Assembly (NCBI RefSeq): GCF_017948485.1
Contig: NZ_JAFFSX010000002.1
Location: 729,191 to 793,190, forward strand
Length of the DNA: 64,000 nucleotides
Direction of reading: 5' to 3'
DNA from: Streptomyces sp. GESEQ-35
GTDB taxonomy: Bacteria > Actinomycetota > Actinomycetes > Streptomycetales > Streptomycetaceae
Both the position numbers and the translations under genes were made by a program. This document shows positions 27,993-36,138 of the stretch, piece by piece (position 1 is the first letter of the stretch; each line of letters starts with the position of its first letter). The notes under the pieces are model-generated. The model was not told the origin of the DNA. It made no database searches and was given only the letters and a program-made list of their open reading frames with translations.

Positions 27993-28429
27993 GGCATGAC
28001 CTGCCCTTCAGGCATCTGGACCGCTGGACATCTGACCTCTGGACATCCCACGTCCAACGCGCGTGTCACAGACGGTAGTTGTGGTGACCGACAGCTCACA
28101 AGAAGCGGGTAGGGGGGCGCGTGGGAGTGTTGGGGGGAGTGCTGCCGGCGATGCGCTTCCCGTCAGGGGCGCAGCACCACCTTCCCGAGGTTGCTCCGCG
28201 CTTCGATCACCGCGTGCGCCCGCACCGCTTCCTCCAGCGCGAACTCCCCGTGCACGGCGGGCCTCAGGGAACCCGCGGCGAACAACCGCCACAGCTCCCG
28301 GCGCCACGACCCGTACAACTCGGGTTGCTCGCGGGCTATTCGGGCCACCTGAAAGCCCGTCACCGTCTTGGCGCCCACGAGCAGGTCGTACGCCCGGACG
28401 GTCCCGCCGCCCGAGCCGTACGCCACCAG

Positions 28430-28567
28430 GCGCTCCGCTGGATATGCGGGTCGTTCACCGCGGGCCGGTGGGGGCTGGTCGAGCCCCGCGGCGGAGCCGC
28501 ACATCGATACAGCCCCGCGCCCCTTACGGGGCGCTGTACCGCACCGGGCTGCACCAGTCCCGCATGG
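28430..28567. repeat. 138-bp hairpin-rich insertion in the oxidoreductase gene
   Basis: Removing this segment restores a continuous oxidoreductase sequence (GGR joined to LVAYGSGGG). It is exactly 46 codons long, so the frame survives. It contains GCGCCCC-TTA-CGGGGCGC and a GGGGCTGGTCGAGCCCC hairpin, related to the intergenic repeats at 5939-5995 and 12484-12543. Confidence 0.75.
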
Positions 28568-28791
28568 TCGCCCGCCGGGGGCGAGCGCGGCCAGTGCCGC
28601 GGGGAGCAGGTCGCTGCCCACCGCGTCGAGCACATAGTCGACGGGCCTGCCCCAGTCGTCGCCGTGGACCACCACCTCGTCGGCGCCGAGGGAGCGCACG
28701 AAGCCGGACTTCGCCCGGTCGGAGACGGCGCCGACGAGCCGGCCCGCGCCCCGCAGCCGGGCGAGCCGCACCGCCGGCCGGCCCACCCCGC

Positions 28792-29036
28792 TGGGGCGTG
28801 TTGCGAAAGTCCCTCCCCCAGCCTTCGGCCGGGAGGTGCCCCCAGCCTGGCGACGCCCGGCACGCTCCCCCACTGCCCAAAAGGCGTGGGAGGTGCCCCC
28901 ACTCGCCGCACCGGACGAAAGCCCAAGTACGTCCGGCCCATCGACGGGGCCTTCCGCCCGGCCCGCCGAGAGCACGCACCGGACGCCGCCAGGCCCGCCC
29001 TCCGGGCGGACGACGGGACTTTCGCAACACGCCCCA
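28792..29036. mobile_element. MITE-like element 1 (245 bp, perfect terminal inverted repeats)
   Basis: The ends TGGGGCGTGTTGCGAAAGTC (28792 on) and its exact complement (to 29036) form a perfect 22-bp terminal inverted repeat. The interior has no transposase and carries further GC-rich palindromes (CCCCCAGCC and GGGAGGTGCCCCCA type). It lies within the cofactor loop of the oxidoreductase gene and keeps the frame open. A target duplication is not clear. Confidence 0.85.
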
Positions 29037-29478
29037 GCCGCGGCCGTCACCAGCGCCGCCTCCCCCGGCTGCGGCCGCGCCGCCTCCAGGGCGCCCAGCG
29101 CGACCAGGCCACTGCGGACCAGCGCGACCGCGTCGACGGGTGAGGCGCCCTCGGGCACGGGGGAGGCCATGGCCTCGCCCAGGCAGGCGAAGTCGGCATA
29201 GGCGTACCCGATGCACAGCCCGGTCACCCGGTCGCCGACCCGGAACCGGGTCACGTCGGCGCCGACGGCCACCACCTCCCCGGCGATCTCGCCGCCGAGC
29301 GCCACCGGATCGGCCGCCTCGGTGACCTTGCGCACGACCGGGAGCGTGACGCCGACCGCCTCGCACCGGACGAGCAGCTCGCCCGGCGCCGGCTCCGGGA
29401 CCGGGGCCCGCTCCAGGAAGAGGGGGCCACCGGGGGCGTCGTACCGGACGCGACGCATCGACCGCACCTCCAGGGGTT

Positions 29479-29495
29479 CGTTGGGAGTCCCAACG
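29479..29495. promoter_or_regulatory. MarR-type palindromic operator
   Basis: CGTTGGGAGTCCCAACG is a perfect palindrome around a central G, between the divergent oxidoreductase and MarR genes. A second half-like site (AAGTCCAACGAA) lies near 29516-29527. It probably binds the adjacent MarR protein. Confidence 0.65.
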
Positions 29496-29547
29496 ATAAG
29501 CAGATGATCGTGGGGAAGTCCAACGAATTTTCACCTAGTGTGTTGCC

Positions 29548-29985
29548 ATGGCCGAAGCTCCCCTTCTCGCGATACGGACCCTGCCCAGCTGGCTCCTCGG
29601 ACGGGCCGCCGCCCGGGGGCGCGCGCTGGTGGCCGCCGCGCTGGCCGCGGAGGGCATGAAGATGTGGCACCACGTCGTGCTCTCGGCCGTCCGCGACCTC
29701 GCCCCCGTCGCCCAGGCCGACCTCGGCAGGAGCGTCGGTCTCGACCCCAAGGACGTCGTCGGGATCCTCAACGATCTACAGTCCGCGGGCCTCGTCGTCC
29801 GTGCCCCCGACCCGACGGACCGGCGCAAGAACGCGGTGTCCGTCACCGAGGAGGGGGCCCGCATGCTGGCGCGCTGCGAGAAAGTGGCCCGGGTGGCGAC
29901 CGACGAACTCTTTGCCCCGCTGTCGGCCACCGAACGCGACCAGTTCATGGGGCTGTTGATCCGGATTTCCGGTACGGACGGCTGA
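29548..29985 (+). CDS. MarR-family transcriptional regulator
   Basis: 145-aa dimeric winged-helix repressor. The DNA-recognition region and wing (QADLGRSVGLDPKDVVGILNDL, then DPTDRRKNAVSVTEEG) match the MarR family. It is divergent from the interrupted oxidoreductase and has a palindromic site in between, so it probably regulated that gene in response to a reactive compound. With its neighbour damaged, the remaining targets are unknown. Confidence 0.87.
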   Translation: MAEAPLLAIRTLPSWLLGRAAARGRALVAAALAAEGMKMWHHVVLSAVRDLAPVAQADLGRSVGLDPKDVVGILNDLQSAGLVVRAPDPTDRRKNAVSVTEEGARMLARCEKVARVATDELFAPLSATERDQFMGLLIRISGTDG

Positions 29986-30004
29986 CGACGGATAACGTTC
30001 CGTC

Positions 30005-30532
30005 ATGAACGCACCTCTCGCGCTTGATCCCACGCGCAGCGCCCTCGTGCTCGTCGATCTGATGGACCGGATCGTCGCGCTGCCCCTGGAGCCCCGCAAG
30101 GGGACCGAAGTCCTGCACGTCGCCGAGGAGTTGGCGGCGGCGTTCCGCTCGGCCGGGGCGCCGGTCGTACTGATCCGCGTCGAGCGCCCCGGTGTCGCCG
30201 AGCAGCCGTCCGGCAGTGGCCTCGCCGCCGGACTGCTCGGGGACGGCGACCTGGAGGTCGTCAAGCGCACCATCGGCGGCTTCCAGGGCACCGGCCTCGA
30301 CGACCGCCTCCGCGAACGCGGCGTCACCACCCTGGTGTTCGGCGGCATCACCACCAACCTCGGTGTCGAGTCCACCGCCCGCGCGGCCGGCGACCTCGGC
30401 TACGAACTCGTCTTCGTCGAGGACGCGATGACCGCGTTCACGGCCGCGGAGCACGACGCGTCGGTCCGGCTGGACTTTCCGCGGCTGGGGTCGGTGGTGT
30501 CGGCGGCCGACGTCGGCTTCATGGCCGGCTGA
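30005..30532 (+). CDS. Isochorismatase-family hydrolase, YecD-like, lacking the catalytic Cys
   Basis: 175-aa cysteine-hydrolase-fold protein. The first conserved Asp (LVLVDLMDRI) and Lys (EVVKRTIGGF) are present, but the position of the nucleophilic Cys in GxxTxxCVxxTA reads GGITTNLGVESTARAA, i.e. Gly in place of Cys, as in E. coli YecD. Hydrolytic activity is therefore doubtful. It lies 19 bp after marR on the same strand, so the two are probably co-transcribed. A MITE-like element begins 7 bp after its stop. Confidence 0.82.
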   Translation: MNAPLALDPTRSALVLVDLMDRIVALPLEPRKGTEVLHVAEELAAAFRSAGAPVVLIRVERPGVAEQPSGSGLAAGLLGDGDLEVVKRTIGGFQGTGLDDRLRERGVTTLVFGGITTNLGVESTARAAGDLGYELVFVEDAMTAFTAAEHDASVRLDFPRLGSVVSAADVGFMAG

Positions 30533-30539
30533 GGCCTCA

Positions 30540-30739
30540 GAGCCTGTTTCTGAACCCCCGCCTGCGCAGCGACGCCCGGCACGCACCCTCGGCGCACGTC
30601 GCCGCAGGACAGGTGGCTCCGCCACATGACCTGCGACGCCGCACTCCCCCAGCCTCCGGCCGGGGGGACCCCCAGGGCACGCACCGAACGCCGCTGCGCC
30701 CGCACTCCGCGCGGACGACGGGGGTTCAGAAACAGGCTC
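30540..30739. mobile_element. MITE-like element 2 (200 bp, TCA target duplication)
   Basis: Perfect 21-bp terminal inverted repeats begin GAGCCTGTTTCTGAACCCC (30540-30560) and mirror at 30719-30739. They are flanked by a 3-bp direct repeat TCA (30537-30539 and 30740-30742), matching the TNA target duplications of IS5-group elements. No transposase inside; the interior has GC-rich palindromes (CTCCCCCAGCC, GGGGGGACCCCCA). It lies in the gap between two convergent genes, and the right-hand TCA is the stop codon of the SDR gene. Confidence 0.9.
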
Positions 30740-31459
30740 TCAGACCAGCACCGTCCCGCCGTCGACGACGACCACCGAGCCCGTGCTGACGCCGCCGCGC
30801 ATCAGATAGAGGTACGTCTCGGCGATCTCCTCGGGGCCGGCGACCCGGCCGATGGGCAGGGAGTCGGCCGTCGCCCGGTACAGCTCCGCCCGGTCCTCCT
30901 CCGGGAGGTCCCGCCACAGGTCCGTGCGGACGACGCCGGGCGCGACCGCGTTGACCCGGACCGGCGCCAGCTCCAGGGCCAGCGCCCGGGTCAGCGACTC
31001 CATCGCACCGCACAGTCCGGCCGCGATGGCGGTGCCGGCCATCGGCCGCCGGGCGACGGTGCCCGAGGTCAGCACCACAGAGCCGCCCTCGCGGATCAGC
31101 GGGGCGCCGTGCTTGACCACCGCGTACGTGCCCCAGAGCCGAGCCTCCAGGAAGGACCGGCCGAGGGTCAGGTCCAGGCCGGCCAGCGGCTGGAACGTGA
31201 GCGGTTCCCCGGCCGTGAAGACGAGATGGTCGAAGGCGCCGACCCGCCCGAAGAAGGCCTCGACGGACGCCTCGTCGGTCACGTCGAGCGGGTGCCCCTC
31301 GGCGCCCTCGGGCAGCAGCTTCAGTGCGCTCTCCACGCGGGACGCGCTGCGCGAGGCGACCACCACCGCGGCGCCCTCCCGCGCGGCTGCCTCCGCGACC
31401 GCCAGTCCGATGCCGGACGTGCCTCCGACGACGACGATCCGCTGTCCTTGCAGGCTCAT
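30740..31459 (-). CDS. Atypical short-chain dehydrogenase without Tyr-x3-Lys
   Basis: 239-aa SDR-fold protein. The cofactor motif GGTSGIG is present near the N-terminus (VVVGGTSGIGLAVAEAAARE), and the C-terminal PGVVRTDLWRDL segment is typical. The catalytic region reads SGTVARRPMAGTAIAAGLCGAMESL, so the Tyr-x3-Lys pair is absent. It is therefore a divergent SDR that may bind NADP but have altered chemistry. The ATG at 31459 follows a GGGAAA-type site; the frame upstream to 31591 is not needed. It is divergent from the damaged LysR gene, which may have regulated it. The stop codon coincides with the target duplication of MITE-like element 2. Confidence 0.8.
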   Translation of the reverse strand: MSLQGQRIVVVGGTSGIGLAVAEAAAREGAAVVVASRSASRVESALKLLPEGAEGHPLDVTDEASVEAFFGRVGAFDHLVFTAGEPLTFQPLAGLDLTLGRSFLEARLWGTYAVVKHGAPLIREGGSVVLTSGTVARRPMAGTAIAAGLCGAMESLTRALALELAPVRVNAVAPGVVRTDLWRDLPEEDRAELYRATADSLPIGRVAGPEEIAETYLYLMRGGVSTGSVVVVDGGTVLV

Positions 31460-31590
31460 GATGTTTCCCTTCCGCGTGTGGTTCACCGTGATCCAGCCTG
31501 CGGTCGCGTCCCTCTCGCCGTCCAAGACCTCTTTCGGCGTCGGCGATACCCTGAAGACATCGCCGCCGGTACGACGGAAGGAGCGGGCCA

Positions 31591-32436
31591 TGGACCTCGA
31601 CCTGCGGAAGGTCCGCTACTTCGTGGCGGTGGCCGAGCTGCTCCATTTCGCACGTGCGGCGGAGCGGCTGCACATCGCCCAGCCGGTGCTGAGCCGTCAG
31701 ATCCGGGCGCTGGAGAAGGACTTGGACGCGACTCTCTTCGTACGCGACAGCCACGGCGTGACGTTGACCCCGGCCGGACACCAACTCCTCGACGACGCAC
31801 GGTACTTGCTCGCCAACGCCGAAGCCGCCAGGAGCCGCGTGCGCCGCGCCGCGAACGGGCCGCACCGCCTGGTCGTCGGCTTCCGGGCAGGGATCGTGCT
31901 GTCCCGGGCCCTGCGCGACTTCTGCGCCGAGCATCCCGACATCGGCGTCGAGGCCCGTCGAGTGATGGGGGCACCTCCCGCTCGAGCGTAGTCGAGAGTG
32001 GGGGAGGGACGACCAGGAGGACCTGATCTTCGACGGCACCGTCGACCTGGCCTACCTGCGCCCGCCGATCCGGGAGCGCGGCCTGAAACTGCTGCCGCTG
32101 TTCACCGAGCGCCGGGTGGCGATGCTCCCCATGGACCACCGGCTCGCCGGCAAGGAGGAACTCGTCCTGGCCGACCTCGACGGCGAGCCACGACTGCGCT
32201 ACGCGGACCCCGGGCCGGACGACGTCCCGATCCGCACCATCGAGGAGAAGTTCGAGCGCGTGGTGGCCGGGCAGGGCATCACACTCGTCCCGGAGTCCGT
32301 CGCCGCACAGTACTCACGCCCCGACATCACCTATGTCCCCGTGACGGACGCCGACCACGACCAGGTCTACCTCGCTTGGGAGGCAAACCGCCACTCACCC
32401 ATGATCGCGGCGTTCGCGAAAGTGGCACAGGGCTGA
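31591..32436 (+). pseudogene. LysR-family regulator interrupted by a 43-bp palindromic repeat
   Basis: The N-terminal part (VRYFVAVAELLHFARAAERL ... LSRQIRALEKDLDATLFVRD) is an intact LysR HTH and linker. After EARRV the frame enters a palindromic repeat (31965-32007) and stops at a TAG inside it (31989-31991). Downstream, in a different frame, the effector domain resumes (DDQEDLIFDGTVDLAYLRPP ... GITLVPESVAAQYS) and ends at 32436. Removing 43 bp restores one LysR of about 265 aa. An internal ATG at 32116 could make only a partial effector domain. The regulator is very likely inactive. Confidence 0.85.
31967..32008. repeat. Short palindromic repeat (copy in LysR gene)
   Basis: GGGGGCACCTCCCGCTCGAG followed by CGTAG and TCGAGAGTGGGGGAGGG forms an imperfect hairpin. 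Closely related copies occur inside eboE (54293-54336, opposite strand) and inside MITE-like element 3 (about 42031-42071). Confidence 0.8.
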
Positions 32437-32443
32437 GGCGAGG

Positions 32444-33292
32444 TCAGCCCTGGGTGGCCGCGGCCCCTAGGGCGATGCGGTCCTCACCCGCGTACACGTT
32501 CATGGAGCTGCCCCGCAGGAACCCCACCAGAGTCAGGCCCGCCTCGGCCGCCAGGTCGACTGCCAGGGAGGAGGGGGCGGAAACGGCTGCCAGAACGGGG
32601 ATGCCGGCCATGACCGCCTTCTGTGCGAGTTCGAAGGAGGCTCGGCCGGAGACGAGCAGGATGGTGCGGGACAGGGGCAGGTTGCCGTGCTGGAGGGCGC
32701 GGCCGACGAGTTTGTCGACTGCGTTGTGGCGGCCGACGTCCTCGCGTATGTCGACCAGTTCTCCGTGCTCGGTGAACAGGGCGGCGGCGTGCAGGCCGCC
32801 GGTCCGGTCGAACACCTGCTGGGCCGCGCGCAGCCGGTCGGGGAGGCCGGCGAGCAGTTCGGGGTCGACTCGGACCGGGGGAGTGTCGGCGATGGGCCAG
32901 CGCGCTGTCGTGCGGACTGCGTCGAGGCTTGCTTTGCCGCACAGGCCGCAGGACGAGGTGGTGTAGACGTTGCGCTCAAGCGTGATGTCGGGGATCACGA
33001 CCCCTGCCGCCGTTCGCACGTCCACCACGTTGTAGGTGTTGGAGCCGTCGGCCGTGGCGCCGGCGCAGTAGACGATGTTCTGGAGGTCGCTCTGTTCGGC
33101 GAGTACTCCCTCGCTGACCAGGAATCCGGCGGCGAGTGCGAAGTCGTCGCCGGGTGTGCGCATGGTGATCGCGAGGGGTTTGCCGTTGAGTCTGATCTCC
33201 AGGGGTTCCTCGGCGACGAGTGTGTCCGGGCGGGTGGAGACGGCCCCGTCCCGGATCCGGATCACCTTGCGTCGTTCCGTGACTCGTCCCAT
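32444..33292 (-). CDS. fdhD: FdhD, formate dehydrogenase accessory sulfurtransferase (copy 1)
   Basis: 282-aa cytoplasmic protein that transfers sulfur from a cysteine desulfurase to the molybdenum cofactor of formate dehydrogenases. The conserved CGLCG motif supplies C115 and C118, and the C-terminal VSGRASFELAQKA and ERNVYTTSSC regions are typical. The ATG opens MGRVTERRKVIRIRDG. It is nearly identical to the gene at 57263-58111, which has the same length and orientation. No formate dehydrogenase catalytic subunit lies next to this copy; an OFA transporter gene starts 182 bp away on the other strand. Confidence 0.93.
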   Translation of the reverse strand: MGRVTERRKVIRIRDGAVSTRPDTLVAEEPLEIRLNGKPLAITMRTPGDDFALAAGFLVSEGVLAEQSDLQNIVYCAGATADGSNTYNVVDVRTAAGVVIPDITLERNVYTTSSCGLCGKASLDAVRTTARWPIADTPPVRVDPELLAGLPDRLRAAQQVFDRTGGLHAAALFTEHGELVDIREDVGRHNAVDKLVGRALQHGNLPLSRTILLVSGRASFELAQKAVMAGIPVLAAVSAPSSLAVDLAAEAGLTLVGFLRGSSMNVYAGEDRIALGAAATQG

Positions 33293-33473
33293 GTCTTGAT
33301 CAGCCCCGGTTCCGTACCTGCGCGTAGCCCTTCACGATCTCATTGTCCTGCACAGGGAGCGGGCTCCGGAAACCGGCCGGTCCGACCGTTCATCGCGCTC
33401 TGGATACCGCTCACCGCATACTGCCGACGCGCCGCCTTTTCAACTACCCCGGTTGTTCCTACCGTTCGGGATC

Positions 33474-34811
33474 ATGAGTCCCCCTGTCGCACCCGCGGGC
33501 TGGAGCCGCTGGCTCGTCCCCCCAGCCGCGCTCTCGGTCCATCTCTCCATCGGCCAGGCCTACGCCTGGAGCGTGTTCAAGCCGCCGCTCGAATCCGCGC
33601 TCGACCTCAGCGGCACCCAGAGCGCACTGCCCTTCCAGCTCGGCATCGTGATGCTCGGTCTGTCGGCCGCGTTCGGCGGCACGCTCGTGGAGCGCAACGG
33701 ACCGCGCTGGGCGATGACCGTGGCGCTGGTGTGTTTCTCGTCGGGCTTCCTGCTCTCCGCGCTCGGCGCGGCGACCGAGCAGTACTGGCTGATCGTCTTC
33801 GGCTACGGCTTCGTCGGCGGTATCGGCCTCGGCATCGGCTACATCTCGCCCGTCTCCACTCTGATCAAGTGGTTCCCGGACCGGCCCGGCATGGCCACCG
33901 GCATCGCCATCATGGGCTTCGGCGGCGGCGCGCTGATCGCCTCGCCCTGGTCGGCGCAGATGCTGGAGTCGTTCGGCAGCGACAGCTCCGGGATCGCGCT
34001 CGCCTTCCTCGTGCACGGGCTGACGTACGCCGTGTTCATGCTGCTGGGCGTGCTGCTGGTGCGGGTGCCGCGCACCGCGAGGCCGGTCGAGGGTGCGCCG
34101 AGTGCCCTTCAGGGGCCGCAGGTCTCCGCCAACAGCGCGATCCGCACCCCGCAGTTCTGGTGTCTGTGGGTCGTGCTCTGCATGAACGTGACCGCCGGCA
34201 TCGGCATCCTGGAGAAGGCCGCCCCGATGATCACGGACTTCTTCGCGGACACCTCGACGCCGGTCTCGGTGACGGCCGCCGCGGGCTTCGTCGCCCTGCT
34301 GTCGGCGGCCAACATGGCGGGCCGCATCGGCTGGTCGTCGACCTCCGACCTGATCGGACGCAAGAACATCTACCGCGTCTATCTGGGCGTCGGAGCGCTG
34401 ATGTACGCGTCGCTCGCGCTGTTCGGCGACTCCTCCAAGCCGCTGTTCATCCTGAGCGCGCTGGTGATCCTCTCCTTCTACGGCGGCGGTTTCGCGACCA
34501 TCCCCGCCTATCTGAAGGACCTCTTCGGCACCTACCAGGTCGGCGCGATCCACGGGCGGCTGCTCACCGCCTGGTCACTGGCCGGAGTCCTCGGACCGCT
34601 GATCGTGAACTGGATCGCCGACCGGCAGGAGGAGGCCGGCAAGCACGGCTCGTCCCTGTACGGGCTGTCCTTCGTCATCATGATCGGGCTGCTCGTCGTC
34701 GGCTTCGTCGCCAACGAACTCGTCCGGCCCGTCAACCCCCGCCATCACATCCCCGCATCCACCAGTCAGGAGGCCGTCGATGTCGAACGACAGCAGCCAG
34801 AGTCCGCCTGA
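33474..34811 (+). CDS. MFS transporter, oxalate/formate antiporter (OFA) family
   Basis: 445-aa, 12-helix transporter. OFA hallmarks include SIGQAYAWSVFKPPLE in the first helix, GFVGGIGLGIGYISPVSTLIKWFPDRPG, and GFGGGALI. It probably exchanges dicarboxylate/monocarboxylate or imports oxalate or formate. The ATG at 33474 has no clear Shine-Dalgarno sequence; a TTG at 33453 is the alternative. Its 3' end overlaps a 44-aa membrane protein by 32 bp, the usual partner of one OFA clade. The fdhD gene is divergent, linking it with formate metabolism by context. Confidence 0.88.
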   Translation: MSPPVAPAGWSRWLVPPAALSVHLSIGQAYAWSVFKPPLESALDLSGTQSALPFQLGIVMLGLSAAFGGTLVERNGPRWAMTVALVCFSSGFLLSALGAATEQYWLIVFGYGFVGGIGLGIGYISPVSTLIKWFPDRPGMATGIAIMGFGGGALIASPWSAQMLESFGSDSSGIALAFLVHGLTYAVFMLLGVLLVRVPRTARPVEGAPSALQGPQVSANSAIRTPQFWCLWVVLCMNVTAGIGILEKAAPMITDFFADTSTPVSVTAAAGFVALLSAANMAGRIGWSSTSDLIGRKNIYRVYLGVGALMYASLALFGDSSKPLFILSALVILSFYGGGFATIPAYLKDLFGTYQVGAIHGRLLTAWSLAGVLGPLIVNWIADRQEEAGKHGSSLYGLSFVIMIGLLVVGFVANELVRPVNPRHHIPASTSQEAVDVERQQPESA

Positions 34812-34914
34812 CCGGCGCGGGCTGATCGCCTTCGCCTGGCTGTGGGTGGGGGCGCCGCTCGCGTACGGGGTGTACGAACTCGTACAGAAGGCGACGCAGC
34901 TGTTCACCGGGTGA
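34780..34914 (+). CDS. OFA transporter small subunit (44 aa)
   Basis: Single-helix protein starting MSNDSSQSPPDRRGL, with a hydrophobic segment (LIAFAWLWVGAPLAYGVYEL) and a short amphipathic tail ending LFTG. Proteins of about 45 aa of this pattern are known as the MFS transporter small subunit beside OFA genes. The ATG lies inside the transporter's 3' end (32-bp overlap, different frame) with TCAGGAGG 3-10 bp upstream, so translation is probably coupled. Confidence 0.85.
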   Translation: MSNDSSQSPPDRRGLIAFAWLWVGAPLAYGVYELVQKATQLFTG

Positions 34915-35061
34915 CTGTTCGGGATCTGTTCGGGCGTCCGAGGGCCTGACAGAAGCCGACAACCCGGACGTCCGATTCCTGTGGCATCACCTGCCGCCGT
35001 ACCCGCGAGTCACTCATCAGACTGGTGGATCCGCTACCCAAGGCAACAAGGGGGACCACCC

Positions 35062-36000
35062 ATGAACGGCTCGCGGATCGCCGCCGTCGGCCATTACCAG
35101 CCCGCCAAGGTACTCACCAACGAGGACTTGGCGGGCCTGGTCGACACCAGCGACGAGTGGATCACCAGCCGGGTGGGTATCCGGACGCGCCATATCGCCG
35201 GGCCCGACGAGCCGGTGGACGAGCTGGCCGCGCACGCCGCCGCCAAGGCGCTCGCGTCGGCGGGCCTCACGCCCGCCGACATCGACCTGGTCCTGGTCGC
35301 CACGTCGACGGCCGTCGACCGCTCCCCGAACATGGCCGCCCGGGTCGCTGCCCGGCTCGGGATCCCCTCGCCCGCCGCCATGGACGTCAATGTCGTGTGC
35401 GCGGGCTTCACCCACGCGCTGGCCACGGCGGACCATGCCGTACGGGCGGGAGCGTCCGTACGCGCCCTGGTCATCGGCGCCGACAAGATGTCCGACGTCA
35501 CCGACTGGACCGACCGGACCACCTGCGTCCTGGTCGGGGACGGAGCGGGAGCCGCCGTCGTCGAGGCGACGGACGAGCCCGGGATCGGGCCCGTGCTGTG
35601 GGGTTCGGTGCCGGAGATGGGGCACGCCGTACGGATCGAGGGCACGCCCGCGCGGTTCGCGCAGGAGGGGCAGAGTGTCTACCGCTGGGCCACCACCCAG
35701 CTGCCGCCCATCGCCCGCAAGGTCTGCGAGAAGGCGGGGCTCGCGCCCGAGGACCTCGCCGCGGTCGTCCTGCACCAGGCCAACCTGCGCATCATCGAGC
35801 CCCTCGCCGAGAAGATCGGCGCGGTCAACGCGGTCGTCGCCCGCGATGTCGCCGAATCCGGCAACACCTCCGCAGCCAGCATCCCCCTCGCGCTCTCGAA
35901 GCTCGTCGAACAGGGCCAGATCTCCACCGGCGACCAGGTCCTGCTGTTCGGCTTCGGCGGGAATCTTTCTTACGCCGGACAGGTCGTCCGGTGCCCATGA
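35062..36000 (+). CDS. FabH-like 3-oxoacyl-ACP synthase III
   Basis: 312-aa condensing enzyme of the KAS III family. The catalytic triad is C113 (NVVCAGFTHA), H238 (VLHQAN) and N268 (ESGNTSAAS), all present. The active-site surroundings and the N-terminal DTSDEWITSRVGIRTRHIA match housekeeping-type FabH. It stands alone without acpP or fabD/fabF, so it may be a secondary FabH or serve an acyl-CoA substrate. The ATG at 35062 follows CAAGGGGGACC. It lies between the OFA transporter pair and the gntR copy 1 gene. Confidence 0.88.
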   Translation: MNGSRIAAVGHYQPAKVLTNEDLAGLVDTSDEWITSRVGIRTRHIAGPDEPVDELAAHAAAKALASAGLTPADIDLVLVATSTAVDRSPNMAARVAARLGIPSPAAMDVNVVCAGFTHALATADHAVRAGASVRALVIGADKMSDVTDWTDRTTCVLVGDGAGAAVVEATDEPGIGPVLWGSVPEMGHAVRIEGTPARFAQEGQSVYRWATTQLPPIARKVCEKAGLAPEDLAAVVLHQANLRIIEPLAEKIGAVNAVVARDVAESGNTSAASIPLALSKLVEQGQISTGDQVLLFGFGGNLSYAGQVVRCP

Positions 36001-36060
36001 GCTGCGACGGCGTCCGGGTGTGACGAGGTCAACTCCGTGTTTCCCTGGCCCTGATGCGCC

Positions 36061-36074
36061 GTAGACTGTAGACG
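36061..36074. promoter_or_regulatory. Conserved GTAGAC repeat upstream of gntR copy 1
   Basis: GTAGACTGTAGACG holds two direct GTAGAC units. The same promoter segment (GCCGTAGACTGTAG) is conserved before gntR copy 2. It could be an autoregulatory site or promoter element. Confidence 0.55.
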
Positions 36075-36138
36075 AAAGGCAATTGATACCGACGCTACGG
36101 CTGCTGTGCACACGGCCCTGCCGAGGAGGGGGACCGCG

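Larger units (their letters stand above)
28163..29467 (-). pseudogene. Quinone oxidoreductase (MDR family) interrupted by two in-frame insertions
   Basis: The frame reads as a medium-chain dehydrogenase/quinone reductase: N-terminal GroES-like domain (ERAPVPEPAPGELLVRCEAV ... VGDRVTGL) and C-terminal NADP-binding domain. It is open across 434 aa, about 125 longer than normal, because two unrelated sequences are inserted. The first, about 81 codons (28792-29036), splits the AAAG-GVG dinucleotide-binding loop. The second, 46 codons (28430-28567), sits between LAALAPGGR and LVAYGSGGG. The frame is kept, so a full-length product could be made, but the cofactor loop is broken and I expect no activity. 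It is divergent from a MarR regulator with a palindromic operator between them. Confidence 0.75.

Noticed and set aside
28121..29143. Plus-strand frame of 340 aa
   Set aside because: Antisense of the interrupted oxidoreductase and of the inserted element; no recognisable domain.
35062..36000. FabH-like gene as part of the fdhD/OFA function
   Set aside because: Its active site is that of an ordinary ketosynthase III and nothing ties it to oxalate or formate; position alone is not enough.
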